Positions 42,788-51,668 of a stretch of DNA of 64,000 nucleotides are shown in pieces. The position numbers and the translations under genes were made by a program. Positions within the stretch are counted from its first letter, which is position 1; the number at the start of each line of letters is the position of its first letter. The notes beneath the pieces are model-generated. The model did no database searches, had not been told where the DNA came from, and saw only the letters and a program-made list of their open reading frames with translations. Source of the stretch: Leclercia adecarboxylata (GTDB lineage Bacteria > Pseudomonadota > Gammaproteobacteria > Enterobacterales > Enterobacteriaceae); NCBI RefSeq assembly GCF_006171285.1, contig NZ_CP040889.1, positions 4,464,001-4,528,000 on the forward strand, given 5' to 3'.

Positions 42788-44497
42788 ATGAGCACATTAC
42801 TGACTGCACAATTTTTACGTGTTGATACCGCTTTCGACACCCTGTTCGACAACCTCTCCTTTAGCCTGAAAAAAGGCGACCGCATCGGTTTGCTGGGCGA
42901 TAACGGCTGTGGCAAAAGTACCCTGCTGAAGATCCTCGACGGCACCGACACGCCCCTTTCCGGCACGGTGGCGCTGGCCGGTCATTGCCTGATGTCGCGG
43001 GTGGAGCAGCATCTTCCTCCTGAGATTTATCCCTTAACCATGCTCGACGCGGTTCTGGCGCAGTTGCCGGTTGCCGAGCGTGAGAGCCTGCGCTGGCGGG
43101 CAGAGACCCTGCTGGCGAGCATGGGGTTCACCCCGCAAGACATAGCCCTGCAATCGGCCACGCTTAGCGGCGGGCAGCACACGCGACTCCTGCTGGCGCG
43201 GGCGCTGATTAACGAGCCGGATCTGCTACTGCTGGATGAACCCAGCAACCACCTGGATCTGCCCACGCTGCTGTGGCTGGAGCAGTTTTTACAGAGCTGG
43301 TCCGGCAGCTTTGTGCTGGTGTCCCACGACAGGCAGCTGCTGGATGCCGTCACCAACGGCAGCTGGATCCTGCGGGACAAAACGCTGCACTACTTCGCCC
43401 TTCCCTGCACCCGGGCGCGTCAGGCGCTGGCGGAGAAAGATGAGAGCGACGCGCTGCGCCATAAAGCAGAGCAAAAGGAGATCGACCGGGTCACCGCCAG
43501 TGCAAAACGGCTGGCGACCTGGGGCAAGGTCTACGACAACGAGGATCTGGCCCGTAAAGCTAAGCAGATGGAGCGCCAGGTGGAGCGGCTAAAGGAGAGC
43601 CAGACGTCGCTGACGGCGGGCAGCCCCTGGACCTTAACCCTGCGCGGCGATGCCCTGCGGGCCGACCGGTTGCTGGAGATCGCGTCGCTCGACGTGGCCC
43701 CAGCCCCGGGCCTGCCGCCGTTGTTCTCGGCGGAAAACGTCCGTCTAAAAAGCGGCGACCGGGTCGCCATCGTCGGGCGCAACGGCTGTGGCAAATCCTC
43801 GCTGATGCGCCTTATCTGGCAGCAGTTTATTGCTGCGGAAAGCCACGCCGGATTAACCCTCCACCCACGCGTCGCGCCTGGCTACTACGACCAGACGCTG
43901 CACCAGCTGGCGGATGAAGCCACGCTGATCGACGCCCTGGAGCCGTTCGCCCCGAACATTCAGGATCGCAAGATGGCGCTGATCTCCGCCGGGTTCGCCT
44001 GGGCGCGGCACGGACAAAAGGTCAGCACGCTGAGCGGCGGCGAGCGCTCGCGGCTGCTGTTTATTGGCCTGACGCTGGCGCGCTTCAGCCTGCTGATGCT
44101 TGATGAGCCAACTAACCATCTGGATATGGAAGGCAAAGAAGCGCTGGCGGAAACGTTACAACAGTTTGAAGGCGGCGTGCTGCTGGTCAGCCACGATCGG
44201 CAGTTAATCAGCCAGAGCTGCAACCGCTTCTGGCTGATCGACAATGGCGTGCTGAGCGAATGGCATGACGCGGATACGGTTTTTGCCCGCCTGCGCGATG
44301 ACAGCGGTTTGCGTGACCAATCGGCAAAGGCTGTGACGAAAGCAGGCCAGGCAGAACCCGCTGAGGATCTGTTAGAGCGGCTGATTATGCTGGAGAAACT
44401 GCTGGAGGAGGATCGGCTGCGTAAGCCTAAACATCAGAAGCCTCAGCTTCAGGCGCAGTGGCAGGAGGAGATTGCCGCGCTGACGGCGCAGCTGTAA
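42788..44497 (+). CDS. ABC-F family ATPase (ribosome-associated type)
   Basis: 569 residues with two ATP-binding cassettes and no membrane segments. Walker A GDNGCGKST (about 33-41) and GRNGCGKSS, ABC signatures LSGGQ and LSGGE, and Walker B LLLDEPSNHLD and LMLDEPTNHLD are present. The DEP-SNHLD/TNHLD form is diagnostic for ABC-F proteins, which bind the ribosomal E site and act as translation factors or antibiotic protection factors. A charged linker (about 215-275) lies between the cassettes. ATG 42788 is chosen; TTG 42776 is in frame but lies in the leader stem region. The leader upstream suggests ribosome-controlled expression. Confidence 0.87.
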   Translation: MSTLLTAQFLRVDTAFDTLFDNLSFSLKKGDRIGLLGDNGCGKSTLLKILDGTDTPLSGTVALAGHCLMSRVEQHLPPEIYPLTMLDAVLAQLPVAERESLRWRAETLLASMGFTPQDIALQSATLSGGQHTRLLLARALINEPDLLLLDEPSNHLDLPTLLWLEQFLQSWSGSFVLVSHDRQLLDAVTNGSWILRDKTLHYFALPCTRARQALAEKDESDALRHKAEQKEIDRVTASAKRLATWGKVYDNEDLARKAKQMERQVERLKESQTSLTAGSPWTLTLRGDALRADRLLEIASLDVAPAPGLPPLFSAENVRLKSGDRVAIVGRNGCGKSSLMRLIWQQFIAAESHAGLTLHPRVAPGYYDQTLHQLADEATLIDALEPFAPNIQDRKMALISAGFAWARHGQKVSTLSGGERSRLLFIGLTLARFSLLMLDEPTNHLDMEGKEALAETLQQFEGGVLLVSHDRQLISQSCNRFWLIDNGVLSEWHDADTVFARLRDDSGLRDQSAKAVTKAGQAEPAEDLLERLIMLEKLLEEDRLRKPKHQKPQLQAQWQEEIAALTAQL

Positions 44498-44502
44498 GGC
44501 AA

Positions 44503-44529
44503 TGCCCGGCGGGTAGCCGCCGCCGGGCA
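44503..44529. terminator. hairpin between convergent ABC-F and pyrophosphatase genes
   Basis: TGCCCGGCGG (44503-44512) pairs with CCGCCGGGCA (44520-44529). The plus-strand tail ATTGTTTATTT is T-rich. It may be a REP element used as a terminator. Confidence 0.6.
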
Positions 44530-44534
44530 ATTGT

Positions 44535-45134
44535 TTATTTCGGTTGCTGCGTTTTCCAGGCATCCCATGCCTGTTTAATTTCCTGCTTCGCGGTGGCGGC
44601 ATCGTTGAAGCCGTTCAGCTCCACCGATTTGCGCCCTTCCGGCAGCTGTTTATAAACCCGGAAGAACGACTCCAGGCGCTGCTGTTCAATCTTTGGCAGG
44701 TCGCTTAACTCTTTAATGTCGTCATAAGTCGGATCGATTTTGCTGGCCGGCACGGCAACGATTTTGTCGTCCTTCTCGCCGCCGTCGATCATCTTCAGTA
44801 CGCCAATGGCGCGCAGCTTAATCAGGGTGCCCGGTGCCATCGGCGCGCGGGTATAGAAAATCACGTCCAGCGGATCGCCATCACCCGCCAGGGACTGGGT
44901 CAGCGAGCCGTAGTTGGCCGGGTAAGCCACCGGCATCGACTGGAAACGGTCGGCAATAATAAAGCCGGTTTTGGCGTCAGTCTCGTACTTAATAATCCCG
45001 CCCGCAGGAATTTCGGTAACGGCGTAGAACTCTTCCGGGTTGTTATCAGGCTGTGGGAATTCGAGGATGTTTTGCGCCTGTACGGAAGCGGACAGAAGAA
45101 CGCTCACTGCGAGAAGTTTTTTTACCAGATGCAT
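44535..45134 (-). CDS. family I inorganic pyrophosphatase with a signal peptide
   Basis: A 199-residue enzyme that hydrolyses pyrophosphate. The signature DGDPLDV is at about 85-91 and the EIPAGGIIKYE active-site strand at about 42-52. Unlike the cytoplasmic Ppa, it begins with a clear export signal (MHLVKKLLAVSVLLSASVQA, cleaved at about 20), so it should work in the periplasm. No partner gene is nearby. The fold is certain from motifs; the location is predicted. Confidence 0.87.
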   Translation of the reverse strand: MHLVKKLLAVSVLLSASVQAQNILEFPQPDNNPEEFYAVTEIPAGGIIKYETDAKTGFIIADRFQSMPVAYPANYGSLTQSLAGDGDPLDVIFYTRAPMAPGTLIKLRAIGVLKMIDGGEKDDKIVAVPASKIDPTYDDIKELSDLPKIEQQRLESFFRVYKQLPEGRKSVELNGFNDAATAKQEIKQAWDAWKTQQPK

Positions 45135-45238
45135 TGTCTTTTTAACTCTTCGGTTATTGAGAAGACAACACCTTACGGGCTGGTTATGTCAGAAACATGA
45201 CATATTTGCTGCAGAAATAATGACTGGAGAAAGCGTTA

Positions 45239-45268
45239 AAAGGAGACCGCCTGAAGGTTGTCTCCTTT
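45239..45268. terminator. hairpin after the effector-immunity operon
   Basis: AAAGGAGAC (45239-45247) pairs with GTCTCCTTT (45260-45268) around a 12-base loop. It lies 21 bases beyond the immunity gene stop on the minus strand and can also act on the plus strand (tail ATTTTA). Confidence 0.7.
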
Positions 45269-45288
45269 ATTTTACCTAAGCCTTGGGG

Positions 45289-45738
45289 TCAGAACTCTCT
45301 GGCGAGAGTCAGATAACCTCCATAATCCACTGAGCATTCATTATCATTGATATAACCTAAAGCTATAAATACATTCTTTTTACCATCGTGATTGGTAAAG
45401 GTGTACTTCGCTGAAATGCTTTTCACATTGTCATCATGATAAATTGAATAATATTGTTCCCTGGAGAGCACAATACTATTTTTTTGAGCCATGGCTTTTT
45501 TATAAGCATCCTCAGCTAATTGTTTGGCCAATATATCAGAAACAGGGAACACTCCAAGTAATTTCACCTCAGTTTTATGCTCAAGGATAGTCGAACGATC
45601 AATTTTCAAATCATCGGTAAAAGATGAAAGAGTTGCTAACTCGATTGCGCGCCCAACATCAGCACACTGTTCAGAACCTATCTTAGCCTGAGCTAAAACA
45701 GGGAGCATTACAAAGGAAAAACAAAGATATTTGAACAT
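45289..45738 (-). CDS. secreted protein, probable immunity to the adjacent peptidoglycan effector
   Basis: A 149-residue protein with a signal peptide (MFKYLCFSFVMLPVLAQA) and two cysteines in the mature part that could form a disulfide. I do not recognise its family. It begins seven bases after the effector gene ends. An exported small protein in this position is what an immunity protein against a periplasm-acting effector looks like. The region is AT-rich. Confidence 0.65.
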   Translation of the reverse strand: MFKYLCFSFVMLPVLAQAKIGSEQCADVGRAIELATLSSFTDDLKIDRSTILEHKTEVKLLGVFPVSDILAKQLAEDAYKKAMAQKNSIVLSREQYYSIYHDDNVKSISAKYTFTNHDGKKNVFIALGYINDNECSVDYGGYLTLAREF

Positions 45739-45745
45739 AATCGTG

Positions 45746-46111
45746 CTACTCCACTATTAACACTCTGTCTTTGCTTGTATGGATCTCAATCCTGTGGTTA
45801 AGCAAAACAACAATACAGCCATTGGAAGCCTCTCCAGGGCGACTTCCACTGTCGCCATGAATTAAGAAACCATCTCTTCCACACATGTTGTTTGAGGAGT
45901 CCGCTGTAAGTCTTAACACGTAACCTCCTGCTGTTGTATGCTGGAATGGATTGCCAATTTTGTACTTCCCCGCTGGCAATGGTCCTTTGTTCTTTACACA
46001 CTGTTGAGAAGGATCGTTGTAGTAACCTACAGCCCCCGCATACAGCGCATTAAACTTGAAGGTACCATCAAGGTAAAACTTAGCCTCCTTAACTTTATAG
46101 ACCCACGTCAT
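45746..46111 (-). CDS. Tlde1-type (DUF2778) peptidoglycan effector
   Basis: A 121-residue protein with the DUF2778/L,D-transpeptidase-like active-site pattern: His in FLIHGDSG (about 84) followed by SNGC (about 95-98). Tlde1 proteins are type VI effectors that cleave or exchange tetrapeptide stems in the target periplasm. There is no signal peptide, consistent with delivery by Hcp. Its ATG overlaps the hcp stop by one base (TAATG). It is the middle gene of an hcp-effector-immunity operon. Activity is inferred from the motif and context. Confidence 0.78.
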   Translation of the reverse strand: MTWVYKVKEAKFYLDGTFKFNALYAGAVGYYNDPSQQCVKNKGPLPAGKYKIGNPFQHTTAGGYVLRLTADSSNNMCGRDGFLIHGDSGSRPGEASNGCIVVLLNHRIEIHTSKDRVLIVE

Positions 46112-46602
46112 TATGCCGTCCTCCTTTCATTCCAGCCGTGAGAGTGAATGATGTTGCCATCTAAATAATGCCATTCAATATTTGCATAATTAATAGAAAC
46201 ATATTCTTGATGGGAGTGCTTTTCGAAACGAGGATCTTTAATATCAAGCATAAAAGCATTAACATCAGTGATGATGCAATCAGTAAGCGTTACACGAAAG
46301 TACTCTTCTTCCTGGCCATTATAGTTAATTCGATAATACCTGAAGATAGCTTCCTTAAACCGTCTGCCGCTACTCACTCCTTTACTAAGGTAAGGTGTAG
46401 AACTATCGATATCTTTCCTGAAAGACATTTGGCCGTGCACGCATGGGCCTGTAATCTTACCTGTTAAGTCATCTACAGGTAGTTCCAGAGCATGCATAAT
46501 CTCACTTATTTCTATGCTTCCCTCTCTTCCACGAACATCAACAGATCCTTTTACAGGATTGCCAGAATCATCTGTAAGCCATAAATAAACCGGTATCGCC
46601 AT
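46111..46602 (-). CDS. hcp: Hcp-family type VI secretion tube protein
   Basis: 163 residues, typical for Hcp (about 160-172), with MAIPVYLWLTDDSGNPVKGSVDV at the start and the conserved HGQMSFRKDIDSSTPYL in the middle. Hcp hexamers stack into the tube and carry small effectors in the lumen. No other secretion gene is in the window, so this is an orphan hcp that probably brings the downstream Tlde1 effector as cargo. Confidence 0.9.
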   Translation of the reverse strand: MAIPVYLWLTDDSGNPVKGSVDVRGREGSIEISEIMHALELPVDDLTGKITGPCVHGQMSFRKDIDSSTPYLSKGVSSGRRFKEAIFRYYRINYNGQEEEYFRVTLTDCIITDVNAFMLDIKDPRFEKHSHQEYVSINYANIEWHYLDGNIIHSHGWNERRTA

Positions 46603-47008
46603 GGATCAAACTCCATTTTTAAAATGAGCAAAAAGTATCCTTTGAATATATGTTATTTGAACAGCTATTTTTTGCTTAGCGTTGATATCAATCAATTAAA
46701 CAGCCATCAATGCGACACTGATTATTTACTAAACCAATATCCCACCGAAATTATATTCCTTAATATTTACTATTTATTTAAACTCCTGTCTGTTACATAT
46801 GCGAACGCGAATAACTTTAACGTATAAATAACCATGGGAAATGAAAGGGCAAGCGTGATGCCACTCGTGATTATCGAATTCATCTAAGCTAAATGATTTC
46901 ATAATGTTACAGCCCCTTGCTTCAGCCATTAAAAAACTTAATCCTTAATAGGTATATCGTCTTATCTAACCTGCATTGCAGATCCGCAATATGAAAATGG
47001 AGAAACAT
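46603..47008. other. AT-rich region upstream of hcp and adhP
   Basis: About 400 bases with low GC. A 67-codon AT-rich open frame at 46624-46827 has no family resemblance. The interval should carry the hcp promoter (minus) and the adhP promoter (plus). Confidence 0.55.
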
Positions 47009-48019
47009 ATGAAAGCTGCTGTCGTGACCAAAGACCATCAGGTAGAAGTGACCGAGAAAACCCTGCGCCCGCTGAAACACGGCGAAGCGCTGCTGAAGAT
47101 GGAGTGCTGTGGCGTGTGCCACACCGATCTTCACGTAAAGAACGGCGATTTTGGCGATAAGACCGGGGTGATCCTCGGGCATGAAGGCATTGGTGTGGTG
47201 CAGGAGGTAGGCCCTGGCGTCGTCTCCCTTAAACCGGGCGATCGCGCAAGCGTGGCGTGGTTCTTTGAAGGCTGCGGTCATTGCGAATACTGCAACTCCG
47301 GCAACGAAACCCTGTGCCGTACCGTGAAGAACGCAGGCTACTCGGTGGATGGCGGTATGGCTGAAGAGTGCATCGTGACTGCCGACTACGCGGTAAAAGT
47401 GCCGGACGGACTGGACTCCGCCGCCGCGAGCAGCATCACCTGTGCCGGGGTGACGACCTATAAAGCCGTCAAAGTCTCTGAGATCAAGCCGGGCCAGTGG
47501 ATCGCTATTTATGGCCTGGGTGGTCTGGGTAACCTGGCGCTGCAGTACGCGAAAAACGTGTTTAACGCCAAAGTTATCGCTGTTGACGTGAATGACGAAC
47601 AGCTGAAACTCGCCGAAAGCATGGGTGCCGATCTGGTGGTTAACTCCCGCAATGAGGATGCCGCTAAATTCATTCAGGAAAAAACCGGTGGTGCCCACGC
47701 TGCGGTGGTAACCGCGGTGGCGAAAGTGGCCTTTAACTCCGCGGTGGATGCCGTTCGCGCCAGTGGCCGCGTGGTGGCAGTCGGCCTGCCGCCGGAAGCA
47801 ATGAGCCTGGATATTCCGCGTCTGGTGCTTGACGGCATTCAGGTAGTGGGTTCGCTGGTCGGCACTCGTCAGGATCTGACCGAAGCCTTCCAGTTTGCCG
47901 CCGAAGGCAAAGTCGTGCCGAAAGTGGCGCTGCGTCCGCTGGGCGATATCAATGCCATCTTCAAAGAGATGGAACAGGGCCAGATCCGTGGCCGTATGGT
48001 GATTGATTTCCGTTCATAA
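47009..48019 (+). CDS. adhP: zinc-dependent alcohol dehydrogenase AdhP
   Basis: 336 residues, the same length as E. coli AdhP and nearly identical in motifs. The catalytic zinc ligand is in CGVCHTDLH, the GHEGIG motif at about 62, the structural zinc motif [16 protein letters not shown], and the NAD motif GLGGLGNL. It reduces acetaldehyde to ethanol or oxidises primary alcohols, with NAD. ATG 47009 has GGAGA upstream; an earlier in-frame ATG is not used by the family. Confidence 0.96.
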   Translation: MKAAVVTKDHQVEVTEKTLRPLKHGEALLKMECCGVCHTDLHVKNGDFGDKTGVILGHEGIGVVQEVGPGVVSLKPGDRASVAWFFEGCGHCEYCNSGNETLCRTVKNAGYSVDGGMAEECIVTADYAVKVPDGLDSAAASSITCAGVTTYKAVKVSEIKPGQWIAIYGLGGLGNLALQYAKNVFNAKVIAVDVNDEQLKLAESMGADLVVNSRNEDAAKFIQEKTGGAHAAVVTAVAKVAFNSAVDAVRASGRVVAVGLPPEAMSLDIPRLVLDGIQVVGSLVGTRQDLTEAFQFAAEGKVVPKVALRPLGDINAIFKEMEQGQIRGRMVIDFRS

Positions 48020-48110
48020 CGATCTTCCCTCTTCCCTATGGGGAGAGAGCGAACATCGCGGAATCAGCATGCATTACGCCGAACCGCTGGCGAAAATCGT
48101 TTAGCCCCAC

Positions 48111-48139
48111 AAACCGCGCCACTCCCGGCGCGGTTTTTT
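48111..48139 (+). terminator. intrinsic terminator after adhP
   Basis: AAACCGCGCC (48111-48120) pairs with GGCGCGGTTT (48127-48136), followed by TTT. This is a strong canonical terminator. Confidence 0.88.
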
Positions 48140-48245
48140 ATTGCCACTTTCCGCAAATCCTTAGCTCAATTCCTTTGTTCCCTTCTTTTCTGCCCCACCC
48201 GAAGATGCATTCGACGCTAACAAGAAGATTACAAAGGAATTCACC

Positions 48246-49865
48246 ATGCAAACCCCATTTCGTCTGCCGCTGCTGACGGCTTTAATTCTTGCGACGACGG
48301 CAGCTTATGCTGCCGATACGCCGGTTAAAGGCGGCACGCTGGTCTATCTGGAGCAACAGGCCCACACCAACCTTTATCCCCCGGCGGGCGGGTTTTACCC
48401 CAACGGCGGGATCCTGAATCAGATCACCGACAAGCTTACCTGGCAGAACCCAAAGACGCTACAGGTTGAGCCATGGATCGCCGAAAGCTGGACCACCAAC
48501 GCCGATAAAACCGAATACACCTTTAAGCTTCGCCCGGGCGTTACCTTCTCTGACGGCACGCCGCTGGACGCGAACGCGGTGGCGAAGAACTTCGATACCT
48601 ACGGCAAAGGCAATAAGGCCCAGCGCCTGCCGGTGTCGGAAGTGATCAACAACTACGACCGCAGCGAAGTGATCGACCCGCTGACCGTAAAGTTCTACTT
48701 CAAAAAGCCCTCGCCGGGCTTTTTACAGGGTACCGCGACCATCGGCTCCGGTCTGGTTTCTCTGAGCACCTTACAGCGTAACTTCGAGGAGTTGGGCGAC
48801 GCGCGCCATATCATCGGCTCCGGCCCGTTCGTGGTGAAGGATGAGAAGCCCGGCCGGGAAGTGAATCTCCAGGCGCGTAAAGACTACGCCTGGGGCCCGA
48901 AAAATCTCGCCCAGCAGGGCCCGGCGAATCTGGATGGCATTACGTATCTGGTCACGCCGGAAGACAGCGTTCGCGTCGGCGCGCTGCTGGCGGGCCAGGC
49001 CGATTTTATCCGCCAGGTGCAGGCCTATGACGAAAAACAGGCCACCGAACAGGGATATCACATCTACGCGGCCCCTACCCGCGGGGTGAACGACAGCATC
49101 AGCTTCCGCCCGGATAATCCACTGGTCGCCGACGTGCGGGTGCGCCAGGCGCTGCTGCATGCCACCAACGCGAAACAGGTGGTGGAAACCCTGTTCTCAC
49201 CCAACTATCCGCAGGCCAAATCGGTGATTGCCGACTCTGCCGCAGGCTATGTCGATCTGAGCGACAAACTGACCTTCGATCCGGCCAAAGCCAGCGCCCT
49301 GCTGGATGAAGCCGGGTGGAAAGCGGGCAGCGATGGCATTCGCGCCAAAGACGGCCAGCGTCTGGCCCTGACCATCTATGAATCCCTGCCGCAGCCGCAA
49401 AACAAAGAGGTGTTACAGCTGGTCGCCCAGCAGTGGCGTCAGGTGGGCGTCGCCCTGAGCGTGAAGGCCGGTGACGCTGGCAGCCGCGTTATCGACAACC
49501 TCGACCCGCTGAAAACCCCGCTTACCGTGTCGGAAGTGGGCCGCGCCGACCCGGACGTGGTTAAGAGCATGTTCTACCCCGATAACCGCGACGCCCTGCT
49601 GCAAAAAGGCGGCTCCAGCGACAAGGTAAACAGCTTCCGCGACGACAAGCTCAACGAGCTGCTGGTGAACATCTCCGCTGAAGTGGATCCGCAAAAGCGC
49701 CTCCAGCTGACCGGCGACGCCCAGCGCTATCTGCTGGATAACGCCTATGTGATCCCGATTTTCGAAGAGCCGCAGGTCTTTGCCGGTGCGCCGTGGCTGA
49801 AAGGGGTGAGTTTTGAAGCGGTCGGTCGCCCGTCGTTCTACGGCGCGTGGCTTGAGAAACACTAA
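48246..49865 (+). CDS. ABC transporter substrate-binding protein (peptide/nickel family)
   Basis: A 539-residue SBP_bac_5 protein with a signal peptide (cleaved at about 22 after AYA) and the family start GGTLVYLEQQ. It is the periplasmic capture component of the importer encoded by the next three genes. From memory it matches the small subfamily named after Klebsiella KPN_01854. The linkage to a flavin monooxygenase and a hydroperoxidase suggests a sulfur or other organic compound rather than peptide. The ligand is unknown. Confidence 0.85.
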   Translation: MQTPFRLPLLTALILATTAAYAADTPVKGGTLVYLEQQAHTNLYPPAGGFYPNGGILNQITDKLTWQNPKTLQVEPWIAESWTTNADKTEYTFKLRPGVTFSDGTPLDANAVAKNFDTYGKGNKAQRLPVSEVINNYDRSEVIDPLTVKFYFKKPSPGFLQGTATIGSGLVSLSTLQRNFEELGDARHIIGSGPFVVKDEKPGREVNLQARKDYAWGPKNLAQQGPANLDGITYLVTPEDSVRVGALLAGQADFIRQVQAYDEKQATEQGYHIYAAPTRGVNDSISFRPDNPLVADVRVRQALLHATNAKQVVETLFSPNYPQAKSVIADSAAGYVDLSDKLTFDPAKASALLDEAGWKAGSDGIRAKDGQRLALTIYESLPQPQNKEVLQLVAQQWRQVGVALSVKAGDAGSRVIDNLDPLKTPLTVSEVGRADPDVVKSMFYPDNRDALLQKGGSSDKVNSFRDDKLNELLVNISAEVDPQKRLQLTGDAQRYLLDNAYVIPIFEEPQVFAGAPWLKGVSFEAVGRPSFYGAWLEKH

Positions 49866-49875
49866 GGAGGCAACG

Positions 49876-50820
49876 ATGAGCCACTATCTGCTGCGACGGG
49901 CCGGGCTGGGGCTGCTGGTGTTATGGGCTGCGTTTACCCTGTCGTTTGTGCTGCTTCAGGTGCTGCCGGGGGATGCGGTGCTGATCAAGTTCCAGAACCC
50001 GGATCTGGGCCTGAGTCCGGCGCAAATCGAAGAGATGCGCATCGCCTACGGGGCCGACAGCCCGCTGTGGCAGCAGTATCTGCACACCCTCGGGGCGATG
50101 CTGCGCGGCGATTTTGGCTTCTCGGTGCAGGCGGGGTTGCCGGTGAGCGAACTTATTATCACCAACCTGCCGGACACCCTGAGCCTGGCGCTGCCCGCCT
50201 TTGCGCTGGCGGTGGCGCTGGCCTTTGCCCTGGCGCTGGCTTCCCGCCTGCCAGGGCTGCGCTTTTTGAGTAACGCCATTCAGTCCCTGCCGGTGCTGTT
50301 TATCTCCCTGCCGACCTTCTGGTTGGGTATTGCCTTGATTCAGCTGTTTTCATTCCAGCTGAGGCTGATCCCGGTGATTAACCCAGGCCCGCTACAGGGG
50401 CTGATCCTGCCGATTATCACCGTCGCCATTCCGATCTCCGCCCCGCTGGCGCAGATCCTGATGCGCAGTCTGGATCAGGTCGCCGCCCAGCCGTTTGTAG
50501 CGGTAGCGCGGGCCAAAGGGCTGAGCGAAACCGCCGTTCTCTGGCGTCACGTCACCGGCAATGCCCTGCTGCCGGTGCTGAACATTGCGGGCCTGTTGCT
50601 GGGCGAACTGATCGCCGGGGCGCTGATCACCGAAACCGTGTTTGCCCGCAGCGGGCTGGGGATGCTGACCCAGCAGGCGGTCAATAACCAGGATATCGCC
50701 GTGTTACAGGCGGTGGTGATGATCTCCGCCCTCGGCTTTGTGTTGATTAACCTGCTGGTGGATCTGCTGATGCCGCTGTTCGATCCCCGGCTGAAAACCG
50801 TTACCGGAGGTGCTGTATGA
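49876..50820 (+). CDS. ABC transporter permease (DppB type)
   Basis: A 314-residue permease with six hydrophobic helices, beginning MSHYLLRRAGLGLLVLW, and the EAA loop motif VAVARAKGLSETAVLWRHV. ATG 49876 has GGAGG upstream; an in-frame ATG at 49813 lies inside the preceding gene. It pairs with the next permease to form the channel. Confidence 0.87.
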   Translation: MSHYLLRRAGLGLLVLWAAFTLSFVLLQVLPGDAVLIKFQNPDLGLSPAQIEEMRIAYGADSPLWQQYLHTLGAMLRGDFGFSVQAGLPVSELIITNLPDTLSLALPAFALAVALAFALALASRLPGLRFLSNAIQSLPVLFISLPTFWLGIALIQLFSFQLRLIPVINPGPLQGLILPIITVAIPISAPLAQILMRSLDQVAAQPFVAVARAKGLSETAVLWRHVTGNALLPVLNIAGLLLGELIAGALITETVFARSGLGMLTQQAVNNQDIAVLQAVVMISALGFVLINLLVDLLMPLFDPRLKTVTGGAV

Positions 50821-51668
50821 GCCTTGTCGATTACGCTGCCGCAGCGCGCAGACGCGTGCCCGCCTGGGGGGCATTTCGCTGGCAGCCGGGGCTGTGGTTT
50901 GCCTGGGCGATTATTGCCGTCGCCGCGCTGGCGGCTATCGCACCGGATCTCTTTACCCACTTCAGCCCGATTGAAGGCATTCCCGGCGCGCAGCGTCTGG
51001 CACCGCAGGCCGGGTACTGGCTCGGCACCGATCAGTTGGGACGCGATCTGTACACCCGCATCATCTATGGCGCATCCCACTCGCTGAGCGCCGCCCTGGT
51101 GGCCGTGGCGATGGGGCTGATCGTGGGTACCGCCATCGGTGTGATTGCCGGGGCGTTTGCCGGGCGGGTGGAGTCTGTGCTGATGCGTCTGGTGGACGTG
51201 CTGCTCGCTATCCCTTCGCTGCTGCTCTCCCTGACGGTAATTATTTTGCTCGGCTTTGGCACGGTGCATGCCGCCATCGCCGTTGGGGTGGCGTCTATCG
51301 CCAGCTTTGCCCGACTCGCGCGCGGTGAAGTGGTGCGCATCCGCCATACGGATTACGTCGAAGCGGCGTTTGGCAGCGGCGGCACCTTCTGGACGGTGCT
51401 GTGGCGCCACATTCTGCCCAACTCCCTGACCGCGGTGCTGGCCTTTGCCACCCTCCAGTTTGGTCAGGCGATCCTCGCCCTCTCGACGCTGAGCTTCCTC
51501 GGCTACGGCACCCCGCCGCCGATCCCGGAGTGGGGATTGCTGATTGCCGAGGGACGTAACTATCTCTCTACCGCCTGGTGGCTAACCACCTTCCCCGGGC
51601 TGGTGGTGATCGCCGTGGTGCTGGCCACCAACCGTATCAGTCGTCAGTTAAGCGGAGGTCGCTCATGA
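50817..51668 (+). CDS. ABC transporter permease (DppC type)
   Basis: A 283-residue second permease with six helices and the DppC-like GTDQLGRDLYTRIIYGA motif. The EAA loop is DYVEAAFGSGGTFWTVLWRHILPN. It overlaps the preceding gene by four bases (ATGA) and the following ATPase likewise, so the operon is translationally coupled. Confidence 0.87.
   Translation: MSLVDYAAAARRRVPAWGAFRWQPGLWFAWAIIAVAALAAIAPDLFTHFSPIEGIPGAQRLAPQAGYWLGTDQLGRDLYTRIIYGASHSLSAALVAVAMGLIVGTAIGVIAGAFAGRVESVLMRLVDVLLAIPSLLLSLTVIILLGFGTVHAAIAVGVASIASFARLARGEVVRIRHTDYVEAAFGSGGTFWTVLWRHILPNSLTAVLAFATLQFGQAILALSTLSFLGYGTPPPIPEWGLLIAEGRNYLSTAWWLTTFPGLVVIAVVLATNRISRQLSGGRS

Noticed and set aside
46624..46827. 67-codon AT-rich open frame upstream of hcp
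   Set aside because: No recognisable start signal or homology, and the frame is expected by chance in AT-rich DNA.
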